A stretch of 64,000 bases of DNA from Planctomycetota bacterium (GTDB lineage Bacteria > Planctomycetota > Phycisphaerae > Phycisphaerales > UBA1924): positions 20,012-84,011 of the forward strand of contig JAJRXR010000075.1 in the NCBI GenBank assembly GCA_024276195.1, in the 5' to 3' direction. A program made the translations under genes and the position numbers. The notes under the pieces are model-generated. The model saw nothing but the letters and a program-made list of their open reading frames with translations, was not told the DNA's origin and ran no database searches. How positions within the stretch are numbered: the first letter of the stretch is position 1; the number at the start of each line of letters is the position of its first letter. Of this stretch, positions 32,793 to 41,104 are shown piece after piece.

Positions 32793-33343
32793 GTCGAGAG
32801 ACGATAGGGGCGGGCGCCGGCGCGTCTGGGGGTTTCCGGGAGGAGGCCCATGAGGGTGAGCAGGGCGCCGAGTGCGATGAGCCAGAGGCGGGAGGTGGGA
32901 CCCAGGGCCAGGCGGGCGAGCGTTGAGCGGTGCTCGGCGCGGGCTGGCAGGATCGGGGGGTCGGGCTCGAGGGCCTGGAAGATGCCAACGGCGGGCGCGG
33001 CGGGCTCGGGCAGGTCCAGCGCGGCCCGGTCTTTGGGGACGAGATTGAGCTGGGCGGTCGCCAAGGCGCGGGCCAGGGCGGGGTCGTCGGATCGGAGGGC
33101 GTCGAGGTAGGCCATGTGGCGGTCGAGACGCTGGAGGTGAGCCCGTTCGAGGACGATGGTCCGGTCGCGCTGCCAGCGGGCGCTGCTGAGCTCATCGGCG
33201 GCGGGGATGAGCAGGGCGGCGGCCAGGAGGGTGACGCCGGACAGGAGCAGGAGCCACCCGGCGTCGATCCGGGGCGTGATCCTTCTCTGGCTCTGCCTGG
33301 GGCGCCTTGGCTGGTCGGTGTTGGGCTCTGGGCGCTCGCTCAC
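32789..33343 (-). CDS. Two-helix membrane protein of unknown function
   Basis: 184 residues. A transmembrane helix at about 25-45 (WLLLLSGVTLLAAALLIPAADEL) is followed by a helical section (VLERAHLQRLDRHMAYLDAL) and a second transmembrane helix near the C-terminus (LWLIALGALLTLMGLLPE). A coiled-coil-like stretch separates them, resembling small division or scaffold proteins, but no family match is clear. I start at GTG 33343; a much longer frame upstream is not coding-like. Its stop overlaps the rnpA start, so it is translated with rnpA. Confidence 0.7.
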   Translation of the reverse strand: MSERPEPNTDQPRRPRQSQRRITPRIDAGWLLLLSGVTLLAAALLIPAADELSSARWQRDRTIVLERAHLQRLDRHMAYLDALRSDDPALARALATAQLNLVPKDRAALDLPEPAAPAVGIFQALEPDPPILPARAEHRSTLARLALGPTSRLWLIALGALLTLMGLLPETPRRAGARPYRLST

Positions 33344-33454
33344 GCGGGGGCTATCGGGCGAGGGGGCGGTCGGGCCTGAAACACGGGGCGGTGGTCGGGC
33401 GGAAGGGAGCGGGACAGTGCGGGCAGCGATCGTGCGCCCGTAGACTTGTCGGAC

Positions 33455-34813
33455 ATGCGTGAAGGCGTCGTCATCACGGGGATCGGGACGGTGTGCGGGC
33501 TGGGCATCGGGGCGGATGCGCTGTGGGACGGGCTGTGCGCACCGCGGTCGGCGATCGGACCGATCACGCGGTTCGACGCCTCGGGGCTGCGCAGCCGCCT
33601 GGCGAGCGAGGCGCCCGAGTTCTCGGTGCGTGACAGCGTGCCCAAGAGCTACCGCAAGGCGACGAAGGTGATGTGCCGGGACACGGAGCTGGCGGTCGTC
33701 GCGGCTCGGCTCGCGGCGCTCGACGCGGGGGTGCGCACGCGCGGGAGCGACGAGGCGGACGAGGGGTTCGAGATCAGCGGCGAGCGTCTGGGGTGTCACA
33801 TCGGAGCCGGGCTGATCGCGGCGGAGACGGGCGAGCTTGGTCGCGCCCAGGCGACGGGGCTGGATGAGGACGGGGAGTTCTCGATCCGGGCGTGGGGGTC
33901 GGTGGGGGATGAGGCGCGGGGGGCGATGGAGAACCTGACGCCCTTGTGGCTGCTGAAGTACCTGCCGAACATGCCGGCGTGCCATGTGACGATCGTGCAC
34001 GGGGCCGAGGGACCGAGCAACACGATTACCTGCTTCGAGACGAGCGCGCTGCTGTGCCTGGGCGAGTCGTCGCGGGTGATCGAGCGCGGGGGTGCGGACG
34101 TGTGCTTCTCGGGGGGGACGGAGAGCAAGCTGAACCTGGTCGGGATGGTGCGGCTGGAGCACGCCGGGCGGTTGGCGACGACGCCGGTGGATCAGGCGGA
34201 CCGGGCGGGCTCGGAGGTGGTTCGCCCGTACGACCCGCAGAGCGCGGGCGGGGTTGCGGGCGAGGGGGCGGGGATCCTGATGCTCGAGGGGATGGGGCAC
34301 GCGCGGGGGCGCGGGGCGCGGGTGTACGCACAGGTCGCCGGGTTTGGCGCGGCGCAGACGCGCACGGCGGTTGACGCGATCTACGGCGAGCCGGTCGAAC
34401 GCGACGAGGGGCTGAGCGACGCGATACTGAGCGCGCTGCGCGACGCGGGGATCACGGCGGAGCAGGTCGACGCGATCGTGCCCGGGGCGCAGGGAGCGGC
34501 GGCGCTCGACCGGGCGGAGGCGGGGGCGCTGTCGGGCGTGTTTGGTGAGCGCCTGCGCGAGATCCCGCTGGTGACGATCAGCCCGAACGTGGGTTCGTGC
34601 GTCGCCGGGCAGGGGGGGCTGCAGACGGCGGTCGCGGCGATGTGCCTGCACAGACAGATGCTGCCCGGGCGGATCCACGCGGGGAGGCCTGCGGATGGGC
34701 TCGACGCGGGCGCGGCGGATACGCGCGACGCGCGGTTGACGTATGTGCTGGTGTGCGCCAGCGGGCTCGGCGGACAGAACGCGGCGATCGTCCTGCGTCG
34801 GGACGAGGGCTGA
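33455..34813 (+). CDS. Ketosynthase-fold protein lacking the catalytic triad (KS-beta/CLF-like)
   Basis: 452 residues of the FabF/KS fold. The overall fold is clear (REGVVITGIGTVCGLG, GPSNTITCFETSALLCLGE, VAGEGAGILMLE). Gapless comparison with the intact KS at 35419 shows that the nucleophile Cys position is E195 (Cys193 is two residues before it), the first His motif (NAHGTGT) reads VPGAQGA, and the second His is replaced by Val. It thus cannot condense by the normal mechanism and may act as a KS-beta (chain-length-factor-like) partner. It is on the same strand, 605 bases before the intact KS. The start is ATG 33455; a TTG at 33446 is less likely. Confidence 0.85.
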   Translation: MREGVVITGIGTVCGLGIGADALWDGLCAPRSAIGPITRFDASGLRSRLASEAPEFSVRDSVPKSYRKATKVMCRDTELAVVAARLAALDAGVRTRGSDEADEGFEISGERLGCHIGAGLIAAETGELGRAQATGLDEDGEFSIRAWGSVGDEARGAMENLTPLWLLKYLPNMPACHVTIVHGAEGPSNTITCFETSALLCLGESSRVIERGGADVCFSGGTESKLNLVGMVRLEHAGRLATTPVDQADRAGSEVVRPYDPQSAGGVAGEGAGILMLEGMGHARGRGARVYAQVAGFGAAQTRTAVDAIYGEPVERDEGLSDAILSALRDAGITAEQVDAIVPGAQGAAALDRAEAGALSGVFGERLREIPLVTISPNVGSCVAGQGGLQTAVAAMCLHRQMLPGRIHAGRPADGLDAGAADTRDARLTYVLVCASGLGGQNAAIVLRRDEG

Positions 34814-34821
34814 TGGGACGA

Positions 34822-34847
34822 TGCGAACAGTGCGAACAGTGCGAACG
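34822..34847. repeat. Short tandem repeat TGCGAACAG
   Basis: Nine-base units at 34822-34830 and 34831-34839 with a third partial unit to 34847, between the KS-beta-like gene and the GxxExxY gene. Could affect spacing in the leader; otherwise nothing else is visible there. Confidence 0.7.
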
Positions 34848-34890
34848 ATGAGATCGGATTCTTTCTTACCCTTCACGATGGAGACTCAAC

Positions 34891-35400
34891 ATGTCTGACT
34901 ACGGACGGAACGATCGGGGCGCCAGGCGGGGGACCCCGCTGTCGGATCTGGACCCGGCGCTGACGGATATCTCGCGGCGCGTCATCGGGTGCGCCATCGA
35001 GGTCCACAAAGAGCTCGGCCCCGGCTACCCGCGCGATCTGTACGTCTCGGCGCTGTCCAAGGCGTTGACCAAAGACGGCGTGAACTTCGCAGCGGACGCG
35101 CCGCTGGATGTTTCGTGCTGTGACGAGGTGATCGGGACGGTGACGGCGGACATGTACATCAACGAGCGGTTCCTGGTGGCGTTGTACGCCGAGCACATGG
35201 AGATCGGCTCGCAGGAGCGGTCCGAGCTGCGGGCGCGCCTCCGGGCGGCGGACCAGGAGCTGGGGCTGATTATCAACTTTGGCGAGCGCCGCCTCAAGGA
35301 CGGGCTTGTCCGTGTGCTCAACCCGGACAAGCTCAACCGGCTCCGTGAGGACGAGGAGTATGAGGACGACGACGAGGGCGAGTACGAGGATGATGATTGA
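34891..35400 (+). CDS. Degenerate GxxExxY-family protein (nuclease-fold remnant)
   Basis: 169 residues. The region VIGCAIEVHKELGPGYPRDLY and the later LGLIINFGERRLKDGLVRVLN match the PDDEXK_3/GxxExxY family. The family's name motif is altered: G45-x-x-R48-x-x-Y51, with R for E. The metal-binding D87 (TADMY) is kept, but the ExK pair is replaced by A97 and Y99 (FLVALYAEH). It is therefore unlikely to be an active nuclease. The C-terminus is strongly acidic (EYEDDDEGEYEDDD). A Shine-Dalgarno sequence (GGAGAC) precedes the ATG. It sits between the two ketosynthase-like genes. Confidence 0.8.
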   Translation: MSDYGRNDRGARRGTPLSDLDPALTDISRRVIGCAIEVHKELGPGYPRDLYVSALSKALTKDGVNFAADAPLDVSCCDEVIGTVTADMYINERFLVALYAEHMEIGSQERSELRARLRAADQELGLIINFGERRLKDGLVRVLNPDKLNRLREDEEYEDDDEGEYEDDD

Positions 35401-35418
35401 GCCTCGGAGCGTTGACGA

Positions 35419-36768
35419 ATGAGTGAGCGACGGGTTGTTCTGATGGGCATGGGCCTGGTGACGCCGCTCGGCGAGGATGTCGAGGCGGTGTGGTCCGGAC
35501 TGGTCGCGGGCACGAGCGCGATCGGGCCGGTGACGCGGTTCGACGCGGGGACGTTCGCGACGAACTTCGCGGCGGAGGTGCGCGGGTTTAGCCTGCGCGA
35601 TTCGATCGGGGGCGAGGCGAGTACGCACGAGGGCGCCGGGCAGAGCACGCACTTTGCGCTGGCCGCGTGCGCCCGGGCGTGGGCGCAGGCGGGGCTGGGC
35701 GCGGGCGCGGGGTCGGCGCCGGAGGGCGTGGACCCGCGCCGGATCGGGATCTATCTCGGCGCGGGCGAGGGGCCGCCGGACTTTGAGAGCTTCAGCGCCG
35801 CCAACATCGCGGGCTGGAACGCGGACACACGCACTGTGGACGGGGGCGCCTGGGCGAAGGTCGCGTACGAGCGGCTGAGCAAGATGCGCGAGTTGGAGCA
35901 GGAGCCGAACATGACGGTGGGGCGCCTGGCGAGGGCGTTTGGCGCCCGCGGGCCGGCGTTCAACTGCATGACGGCGTGCGCCGCGAGCACGCAAGCCGTG
36001 GGCGAGGCGAGCGAGATGATCCGGCGCGGGGACGCGGACGTCATGATCGCCGGCGGGGCGCACTCGATGATCCACCCGCTGGGGATGACGGGGTTTATCC
36101 GTCTGACGGCGATGTCCACCCGGCGCGATGACCCGGCGACCGCGTCGCGCCCGTTCGACGCGACGCGCGATGGGTTTGTCATGGGCGAGGGCGCGGGGAT
36201 TGTTGTCATTGAAGAGCTTGGGCACGCGCTGGGGCGCGGGGCGACGCCGCTGGCGGAGATCGCGGGCTATGGCTCGTCGGCGGATGCGTTCCGGATTACC
36301 GATATCCAGCCCGAGGGGCGCGGCGCGACCAGCGCCATGCGCCAAGCGTGCGCCCAGGCGGGCATCGACCCGACGAAGGCGGACGACAAGGGGCGGGCGC
36401 CGGTGCAGTATGTCAACGCGCACGGCACGGGCACGCAAGAGAACGACAAGATCGAGACGACGGCGGTGCGAAACGCCTTTGGGCCGATGGCGGACAAGCT
36501 GCTGTTCGGGTCGGTCAAGAGCATGCTCGGGCACCTGATCCAGGCGGCGGGGGCGGTTGAGCTGATTACCTGTGTCAAGGCGATCGAGACGGGGATCGTC
36601 CCGCCGACGATGAACCTGAAAAACCCGGACCCGAGGTGCGACCTGGACCACATCGCGGGCGAGGCGAGGGATCTGAACCCGAGCGGCGGGGTGGATGTCT
36701 GCCTGTCCAACTCGTTCGGGTTCGGCGGGCAGAACAACACGGTGTGCGTGCGGCGGTACGAGGAGTGA
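35419..36768 (+). CDS. Beta-ketoacyl-ACP synthase II-like ketosynthase
   Basis: 449 residues. The condensing-enzyme active site is complete: C187 in MTACAAST, H335 in NAHGTGT, H372 in KSMLGHLIQAAGA, and K367. It extends acyl chains from acyl and malonyl-ACP by decarboxylative condensation. The sequence is nearer FabF/type II PKS KS-alpha than FabB. It follows the dead nuclease-like gene by 18 bases and pairs with the KS-beta-like protein upstream. No ACP, ketoreductase, thioesterase or cyclase gene is beside it in the window. Confidence 0.93.
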   Translation: MSERRVVLMGMGLVTPLGEDVEAVWSGLVAGTSAIGPVTRFDAGTFATNFAAEVRGFSLRDSIGGEASTHEGAGQSTHFALAACARAWAQAGLGAGAGSAPEGVDPRRIGIYLGAGEGPPDFESFSAANIAGWNADTRTVDGGAWAKVAYERLSKMRELEQEPNMTVGRLARAFGARGPAFNCMTACAASTQAVGEASEMIRRGDADVMIAGGAHSMIHPLGMTGFIRLTAMSTRRDDPATASRPFDATRDGFVMGEGAGIVVIEELGHALGRGATPLAEIAGYGSSADAFRITDIQPEGRGATSAMRQACAQAGIDPTKADDKGRAPVQYVNAHGTGTQENDKIETTAVRNAFGPMADKLLFGSVKSMLGHLIQAAGAVELITCVKAIETGIVPPTMNLKNPDPRCDLDHIAGEARDLNPSGGVDVCLSNSFGFGGQNNTVCVRRYEE

Positions 36769-36772
36769 CGGT

Positions 36773-36847
36773 GGCACGGCTGACCGCGCAGCGGCAGCCG
36801 TGCTTTCTTGGTGCTCGCCGCACGGCTGCCCTTACGGGTCAGCCGTG
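36773..36847. repeat. Nested inverted repeat after the ketosynthase gene
   Basis: Outer arms GGCACGGCTGACC (36773-36785) and GGTCAGCCGTG (36837-36847) enclose inner arms GGCAGCCGTGC (36793-36803) and GCACGGCTGCC (36820-36830). The inner and outer arms are themselves related by a shared CACGGCTG core, so it may be a repeat formed by duplication of a smaller unit. It could end transcription, but has no T-run. Confidence 0.75.
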
Positions 36848-36925
36848 GCGCCGGCCATGCGTTCTCCGCGTATGTCTTTCATTGAGCCTGCCTTGCTCGC
36901 CCGATGAAGCTCCCGGAGGCTCCCC

Positions 36926-37573
36926 ATGAAGACCCTGGCCCTGTCCAAGATGGTTTCGGCGTCGGCGGTGCTGGTCGCCTCGGGCGTGGCGCTGCTGTTC
37001 GGGTACCAGCTTGTCCGCGGCGGCATCGTCGAGGACGTGTACAGGGACCGCCTGCGCGAGGTCTCGGGCGAGTATCGAGCGTTGCGAGCGCAGTACAACG
37101 AGGCCGTGCGCCGGACGGCGGTGACTGAGCTGCTTGTTGAGGATGGGCGGTTATCGGTCCGGGTGCGATCGGCGGCCGGGGTCGAGCGGGTGATCGAGAC
37201 GCCGTACGACCCGTCGGGCGAGATCTATGTTGATTACGTCGTGCTCGACGGGCGGGTCTGGATGCGCCGCGTGTTCGACGCACAGACGGCGCCGAGCCGG
37301 GGCGTGCTTATCGACCCGGCGCTGAGCACGATCGACTGGGACGACGAGAGCGCCCGCTTCGGCAAGACGGTCTACCGCTCGCTGGGCGAGGGGCGATGGG
37401 TGATTACGGTCTCGGGCGACGGGTCGCTGGGGATCGGGCCTGGGGGCGAGGCGGCGGCGGAGCTGGGCTCGGCGCCGGAGATCGGGGAGTTTGAGGAGAT
37501 GGAGAAGGATCTCGACGAGGATGTCTCGGGGATCGGGCTCGGCGAGGTGCTGCGCCGACTTGTTGGGGGGTGA
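36926..37573 (+). CDS. Signal-anchored hypothetical protein
   Basis: 215 residues. An N-terminal transmembrane helix (SASAVLVASGVALLFGYQLV) is followed by a helical, charged segment (EDVYRDRLREVSGEYRALRAQYNEAVRR), probably coiled coil, and a beta-rich domain (about 80-185). The C-terminus is acidic (EEMEKDLDEDVSG). It may be a periplasmic protein held to the inner membrane. A Shine-Dalgarno-like GGAGG occurs just upstream. Function unknown; it is between the ketosynthase locus and glyS. Confidence 0.68.
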   Translation: MKTLALSKMVSASAVLVASGVALLFGYQLVRGGIVEDVYRDRLREVSGEYRALRAQYNEAVRRTAVTELLVEDGRLSVRVRSAAGVERVIETPYDPSGEIYVDYVVLDGRVWMRRVFDAQTAPSRGVLIDPALSTIDWDDESARFGKTVYRSLGEGRWVITVSGDGSLGIGPGGEAAAELGSAPEIGEFEEMEKDLDEDVSGIGLGEVLRRLVGG

Positions 37574-37576
37574 GGT

Positions 37577-37686
37577 CGCGAATGGCGAAGTGGCGAAGTG
37601 GCGAAGTGGGGTATTGAGTCGTCCCCGACCTGCCAATCTCGCCATCTCACCACTCGCCATCTCGCCACTCGCCACTCGCCACTCGT
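37577..37686. repeat. Tandem repeats with inverted relation upstream of glyS
   Basis: Left block: GCGAAGTG-type 9-base units repeated three times or more (37577-37610). Right block: CGCCACTCGCCATCT-type units (37632-37686), roughly the complement of the left block with one base fewer per unit. The right block resembles the CTCGCC repeat upstream of hisS (17003-17056). No protein gene is seen in this 163-base gap. Confidence 0.8.
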
Positions 37687-37736
37687 CCCTATCATCGCCC
37701 CACTCCCGCACGCCACCGGGGGGCAAGGAGCGATTG

Positions 37737-39503
37737 ATGGGCGAGCAGACGACGACAACAAAGTCCATGGACGACATTATGGCGCTGTGCAAGCGGCGCG
37801 GGTTTGTCTATCAGGCCTCTGAGATCTACGGCGGGGTGAATGGCTTCTGGGACTACGGGCCGCTGGGGGCGCAGCTCAAGAAGAACCTGCGCGACGCGTG
37901 GTGGCAGGATGTTGTCATGCTCGGGTGCTGCGGCAAGGCGGGGCCGGACGGCAAGCCCGTGCGGATCGTGCCGGTGGACACGTGCATTATTCAGAACCCG
38001 AAGGTGTGGGAGGCGAGCGGGCATGTTGGAGGGTTCAATGATCCGATGGTGATCGACCAGTCAACGCCGGATGGCAAGCGATTCCGAGCGGACCATCTAT
38101 ACGGAATGTACCTCACCTGGTCGATCGATGAATCTCCTGACGAGATGCTTGAAGTACTTGAGGGTTACGCCAACGACACGACGCGCGACTTTCCGCATGG
38201 ACCCAATCTCACCTGTGTGGCAAGCGGGCCAGAGGAAGCGCTTGGAGTTTTTCGCTCAGTCGAGAAAAAGATTCGTGCCGAGATTCGTGTCTATGAGGGC
38301 TCTCACCGATACCCGGTCTTCGAGTACATCTCGAAGCGTGGAGATCATGACAAGCCCATTTTTGGCGCTGTCTTCCCAGTTCCACAGTGGATCCTCAAGC
38401 GACATTCAGCGTGTGTACCGAGTCCGTTTAACGCGCCTTCCCCGGAGTTGTTTGCGCAAATCCCTCCTCAAGGTAAGGTCTCGGAACTCATGGCGCCCCG
38501 CGCCTTCAACCTCATGTTCAAGACGTACATCGGCGCCACGGCGACCGAGGACGACATCGCGTACCTCCGCCCCGAGACGGCTCAGGGCATCTTCATCAAC
38601 TTCAAGAATGTCGTGGACACCACGCGGGTCTCGCTGCCGTTCGGGATCGCCCAGACGGGCAAGGCGTTTCGCAATGAGGTGACGCCGCGGAACTTCACGT
38701 TTCGCAGCCGTGAGTTCGAGCAGATGGAGATCGAGTTTTTCTGCCACCCGGACGAGGCGAAGGCGTGGTACACGTTCTGGCGCGACTGGCGGATGCAGTG
38801 GTGGCAGGACCTGGGGCTCGGGGGAGAGAACCTGATTTTGCGAGAGCACGACACGGACGAGCTGGCGCACTATGCGAAGGAGGGCGCGGGGACGAGCGAT
38901 ATTGAATATCGCTTCCCGTTCACGGCGCCCGGGTACGGCGAGCTCGAGGGAATCGCCGACCGGACGAACTTCGACCTCAAGCAGCACCAGGAGCATTCCA
39001 AGAAGAAGATGGAGTATCACGACACGACGCGGGGCGAGTTGTTGCCCAACGGGCAGCCCAAGGGCGAGTGGTACTTGCCGCATGTGATTGAGCCGAGCGC
39101 GGGGCTGGACCGGGGGGTGCTGGCGTTGTTGTGCGAGGCGTACACGCCGGACCCGGACAGGCCGAGCAAGGTGTACATGAAGTTCCACCCGCGGATCGCG
39201 CCGATCAAGGCGGCGGTCTTCCCGCTGGTCAAGAAGGACGGCATGCCCGAGAAGGCCCGCGAGATCCACGCGGCGTTGGTCACCCGCTTCGGACGCTTTG
39301 GAGCGATTGAGTTCGACGAGAAGCAGTCGATCGGCAAGCGGTACGCCCGGATGGACGAGGCGGGGGCGCCGTTCTGCTTTACGGTCGATGGGCAGACGCT
39401 CGAGGACGGGACCGTGACGGTCCGCGACCGGGACACGCTCGAGCAGACGCGGATACCGGAGGCGCAGGTCCCGGATTTCCTGGGTGAGCGGCTGGGGCTC
39501 TAG
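37737..39503 (+). CDS. glyS: Glycyl-tRNA synthetase (alpha2 type)
   Basis: This class II enzyme of 588 residues charges tRNA-Gly. It is the single-chain dimeric type, not the alpha-beta type. Markers are GFVYQASEIYGGVNGFWDYGPLG, RPETAQGIFINFKNV, GKAFRNEVTPRNFTFRSREFEQMEIEFF and SAGLDRGVLALL. The ATG at 37737 has AAGGAG upstream. Residues about 102-251 (38040-38490) contain the variable insertion between motifs 1 and 2 and are encoded with lower GC and different codon choice (tca, gaa, att, ttt). The tandem repeats upstream lie 51 bases before the ATG. Confidence 0.95.
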   Translation: MGEQTTTTKSMDDIMALCKRRGFVYQASEIYGGVNGFWDYGPLGAQLKKNLRDAWWQDVVMLGCCGKAGPDGKPVRIVPVDTCIIQNPKVWEASGHVGGFNDPMVIDQSTPDGKRFRADHLYGMYLTWSIDESPDEMLEVLEGYANDTTRDFPHGPNLTCVASGPEEALGVFRSVEKKIRAEIRVYEGSHRYPVFEYISKRGDHDKPIFGAVFPVPQWILKRHSACVPSPFNAPSPELFAQIPPQGKVSELMAPRAFNLMFKTYIGATATEDDIAYLRPETAQGIFINFKNVVDTTRVSLPFGIAQTGKAFRNEVTPRNFTFRSREFEQMEIEFFCHPDEAKAWYTFWRDWRMQWWQDLGLGGENLILREHDTDELAHYAKEGAGTSDIEYRFPFTAPGYGELEGIADRTNFDLKQHQEHSKKKMEYHDTTRGELLPNGQPKGEWYLPHVIEPSAGLDRGVLALLCEAYTPDPDRPSKVYMKFHPRIAPIKAAVFPLVKKDGMPEKAREIHAALVTRFGRFGAIEFDEKQSIGKRYARMDEAGAPFCFTVDGQTLEDGTVTVRDRDTLEQTRIPEAQVPDFLGERLGL

Positions 39504-39706
39504 CGGAGGCCGAGCCGCGTGAATCGGTGGGAAAGCTGAAACGCGGGGCGCGGCGCCCCGGTAGAGCAGGCGGGCGCCCGAGAAACGTGGGCGCCGCATG
39601 TCCCAAAGAAATCATTCCGCTGGTGTGAACCGGCGCGGCGGGTCGGAGACTGGCGCCTCGGGTTGGGGCGGGTTCGAGAGCCCGGTTCTGGGGCGGATCC
39701 TGAGCG

Positions 39707-41104
39707 GTGGGGAGCGAAAGCGTGTGGAAGTGGCTGCTGGGGATCGTGATTGTGTTCGCAGTGGTGCTCGGCGGCGGGGCCTTGGTGGTGATCAAATCGC
39801 CGCTGGGTGAGCGGCTGCTCGGGTCGATGAACCAGCAGGGCGGGGGGACGGAGGTTCGCCTGGAGGGCGCCGAGCTTGGGGATCTGGTGCGGACGGTCAG
39901 CGCTCCGGGCTCGATCGAGCCCAAGACCTTGATCAATATTTCGAGCCAGGTCTCGGCGAAGATCACGGCTCTGCCATTCCGCGAGGGCGACAAGGTCGAG
40001 GCGGACGACGTGGTGGTGCGTCTGGACCCGGTGAATCTTGTGGCGCGCCTGGACGCGGTCAAGGCGGCGCTCAAGAGCGAGCGGGCGAGGCTGACGGGGG
40101 CCGAGGCGGGGCTGATCAACGCGAGGCTGAACTTCGAGCGTCTGCGTCAGTTGTTCGAGACGGGCGATGTTCCCAAGGCGGACCTCGACGGGGCCGAGGC
40201 GGGGTTCCTCAGCGCCATGAGCAACAAGCAGGTGATCGAGGCCACGATCGAGCAGGCCCAGGCCACGATCGAGCAGGCGCAGAAGGATCTGGACAACACG
40301 GTCATCAAGAGCCCGATCGACGGGGTGATCACGGTGCTCAACGCGGAGGTGGGCGAGACGGCGGTTGTGGGCACGACCAACACGCCCGGCTCGGTCATCA
40401 TGGAGATCGCGGACCTGTCGGAGATGCTCGTCAAGGCGCAGGTCGATGAGACGAACATCGCGCCCGTCCACGCGGGGCAGGGCGCGACGGTCTACGTCAA
40501 CGCGTACGACGACCGGACCTTCACGGGCAAGGTCCAAAAAGTCGGTCTCAAGCGACAGGTCGCGGCGGACGGGACGGGCGTGTTCAACACCGAGATCCTG
40601 CTCGGGCTCGAGGAGGGCGAGCGCCTCTACTCGGGCCTGACGGCCAGCGTGGACATCGAGGTCGAGAACTTCTACGACGTGATCCGCGTGCCCAGCCAGG
40701 CCGTGCTCGACCGGCGCGTCGAGGATCTGCCCGATGAGGTTGTCAAGGGGTGCGAGCATGTGGACACGACCAAGACGTTTGCGCGGGTGGTGTACCGCCT
40801 GGTCGATGGCAAGGCGGTCGCGACGCCCGTGAGCGTCGGGGCGAGCGATCTGACGCACACCATGATTCTGGGCGGGCTGGACGAGGGCGAGCGGGTGGTG
40901 ACGGGGCCGTACCGGGTGCTGGTGGATCTCAAGCACGACCAGCGCCTCAAGGACAAGGACGCCGAGGCTGCTGAGGGCGAGGACGCGGACGCGTCGGAGC
41001 AGGACGAGGCCAGCGCTGAGGAGTCGGGCGGCGACGCATCTGATGAGGCGGAGGATGCGGACGAGCCTGCGGGCGAGGTCGCGGGGGGCGACGGGGGACC
41101 ATGA
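39707..41104 (+). CDS. MacA/HlyD-family periplasmic adaptor
   Basis: 465 residues from GTG 39707; the GTG at 39722 (VWKWLLGIVIVFAVV), with GGGGAG upstream, is an equally plausible start. One transmembrane helix at the N-terminus is followed by a barrel-sandwich hybrid (QVSAKITALPFREGDKVE), a coiled-coil hairpin (about 110-190) and a beta-barrel domain. This is the MacA-type adaptor linking an ABC permease to an outer-membrane channel. The C-terminus has about 60 Asp/Glu/Ala-rich residues, likely disordered. Its stop overlaps the ABC ATPase start (ATGA). An open frame just upstream (39598-39810) is in another register. Confidence 0.9.
   Translation: MGSESVWKWLLGIVIVFAVVLGGGALVVIKSPLGERLLGSMNQQGGGTEVRLEGAELGDLVRTVSAPGSIEPKTLINISSQVSAKITALPFREGDKVEADDVVVRLDPVNLVARLDAVKAALKSERARLTGAEAGLINARLNFERLRQLFETGDVPKADLDGAEAGFLSAMSNKQVIEATIEQAQATIEQAQKDLDNTVIKSPIDGVITVLNAEVGETAVVGTTNTPGSVIMEIADLSEMLVKAQVDETNIAPVHAGQGATVYVNAYDDRTFTGKVQKVGLKRQVAADGTGVFNTEILLGLEEGERLYSGLTASVDIEVENFYDVIRVPSQAVLDRRVEDLPDEVVKGCEHVDTTKTFARVVYRLVDGKAVATPVSVGASDLTHTMILGGLDEGERVVTGPYRVLVDLKHDQRLKDKDAEAAEGEDADASEQDEASAEESGGDASDEAEDADEPAGEVAGGDGGP

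Noticed and set aside
33344-34876. Upstream extension of the membrane protein before rnpA
   Set aside because: It is antisense to the ketosynthase-like gene, and the clear two-helix protein starts at 33343.
37577-37686. Possible CRISPR array
   Set aside because: Units are 8-15 bases without spacers of constant length; no cas gene is in the window.
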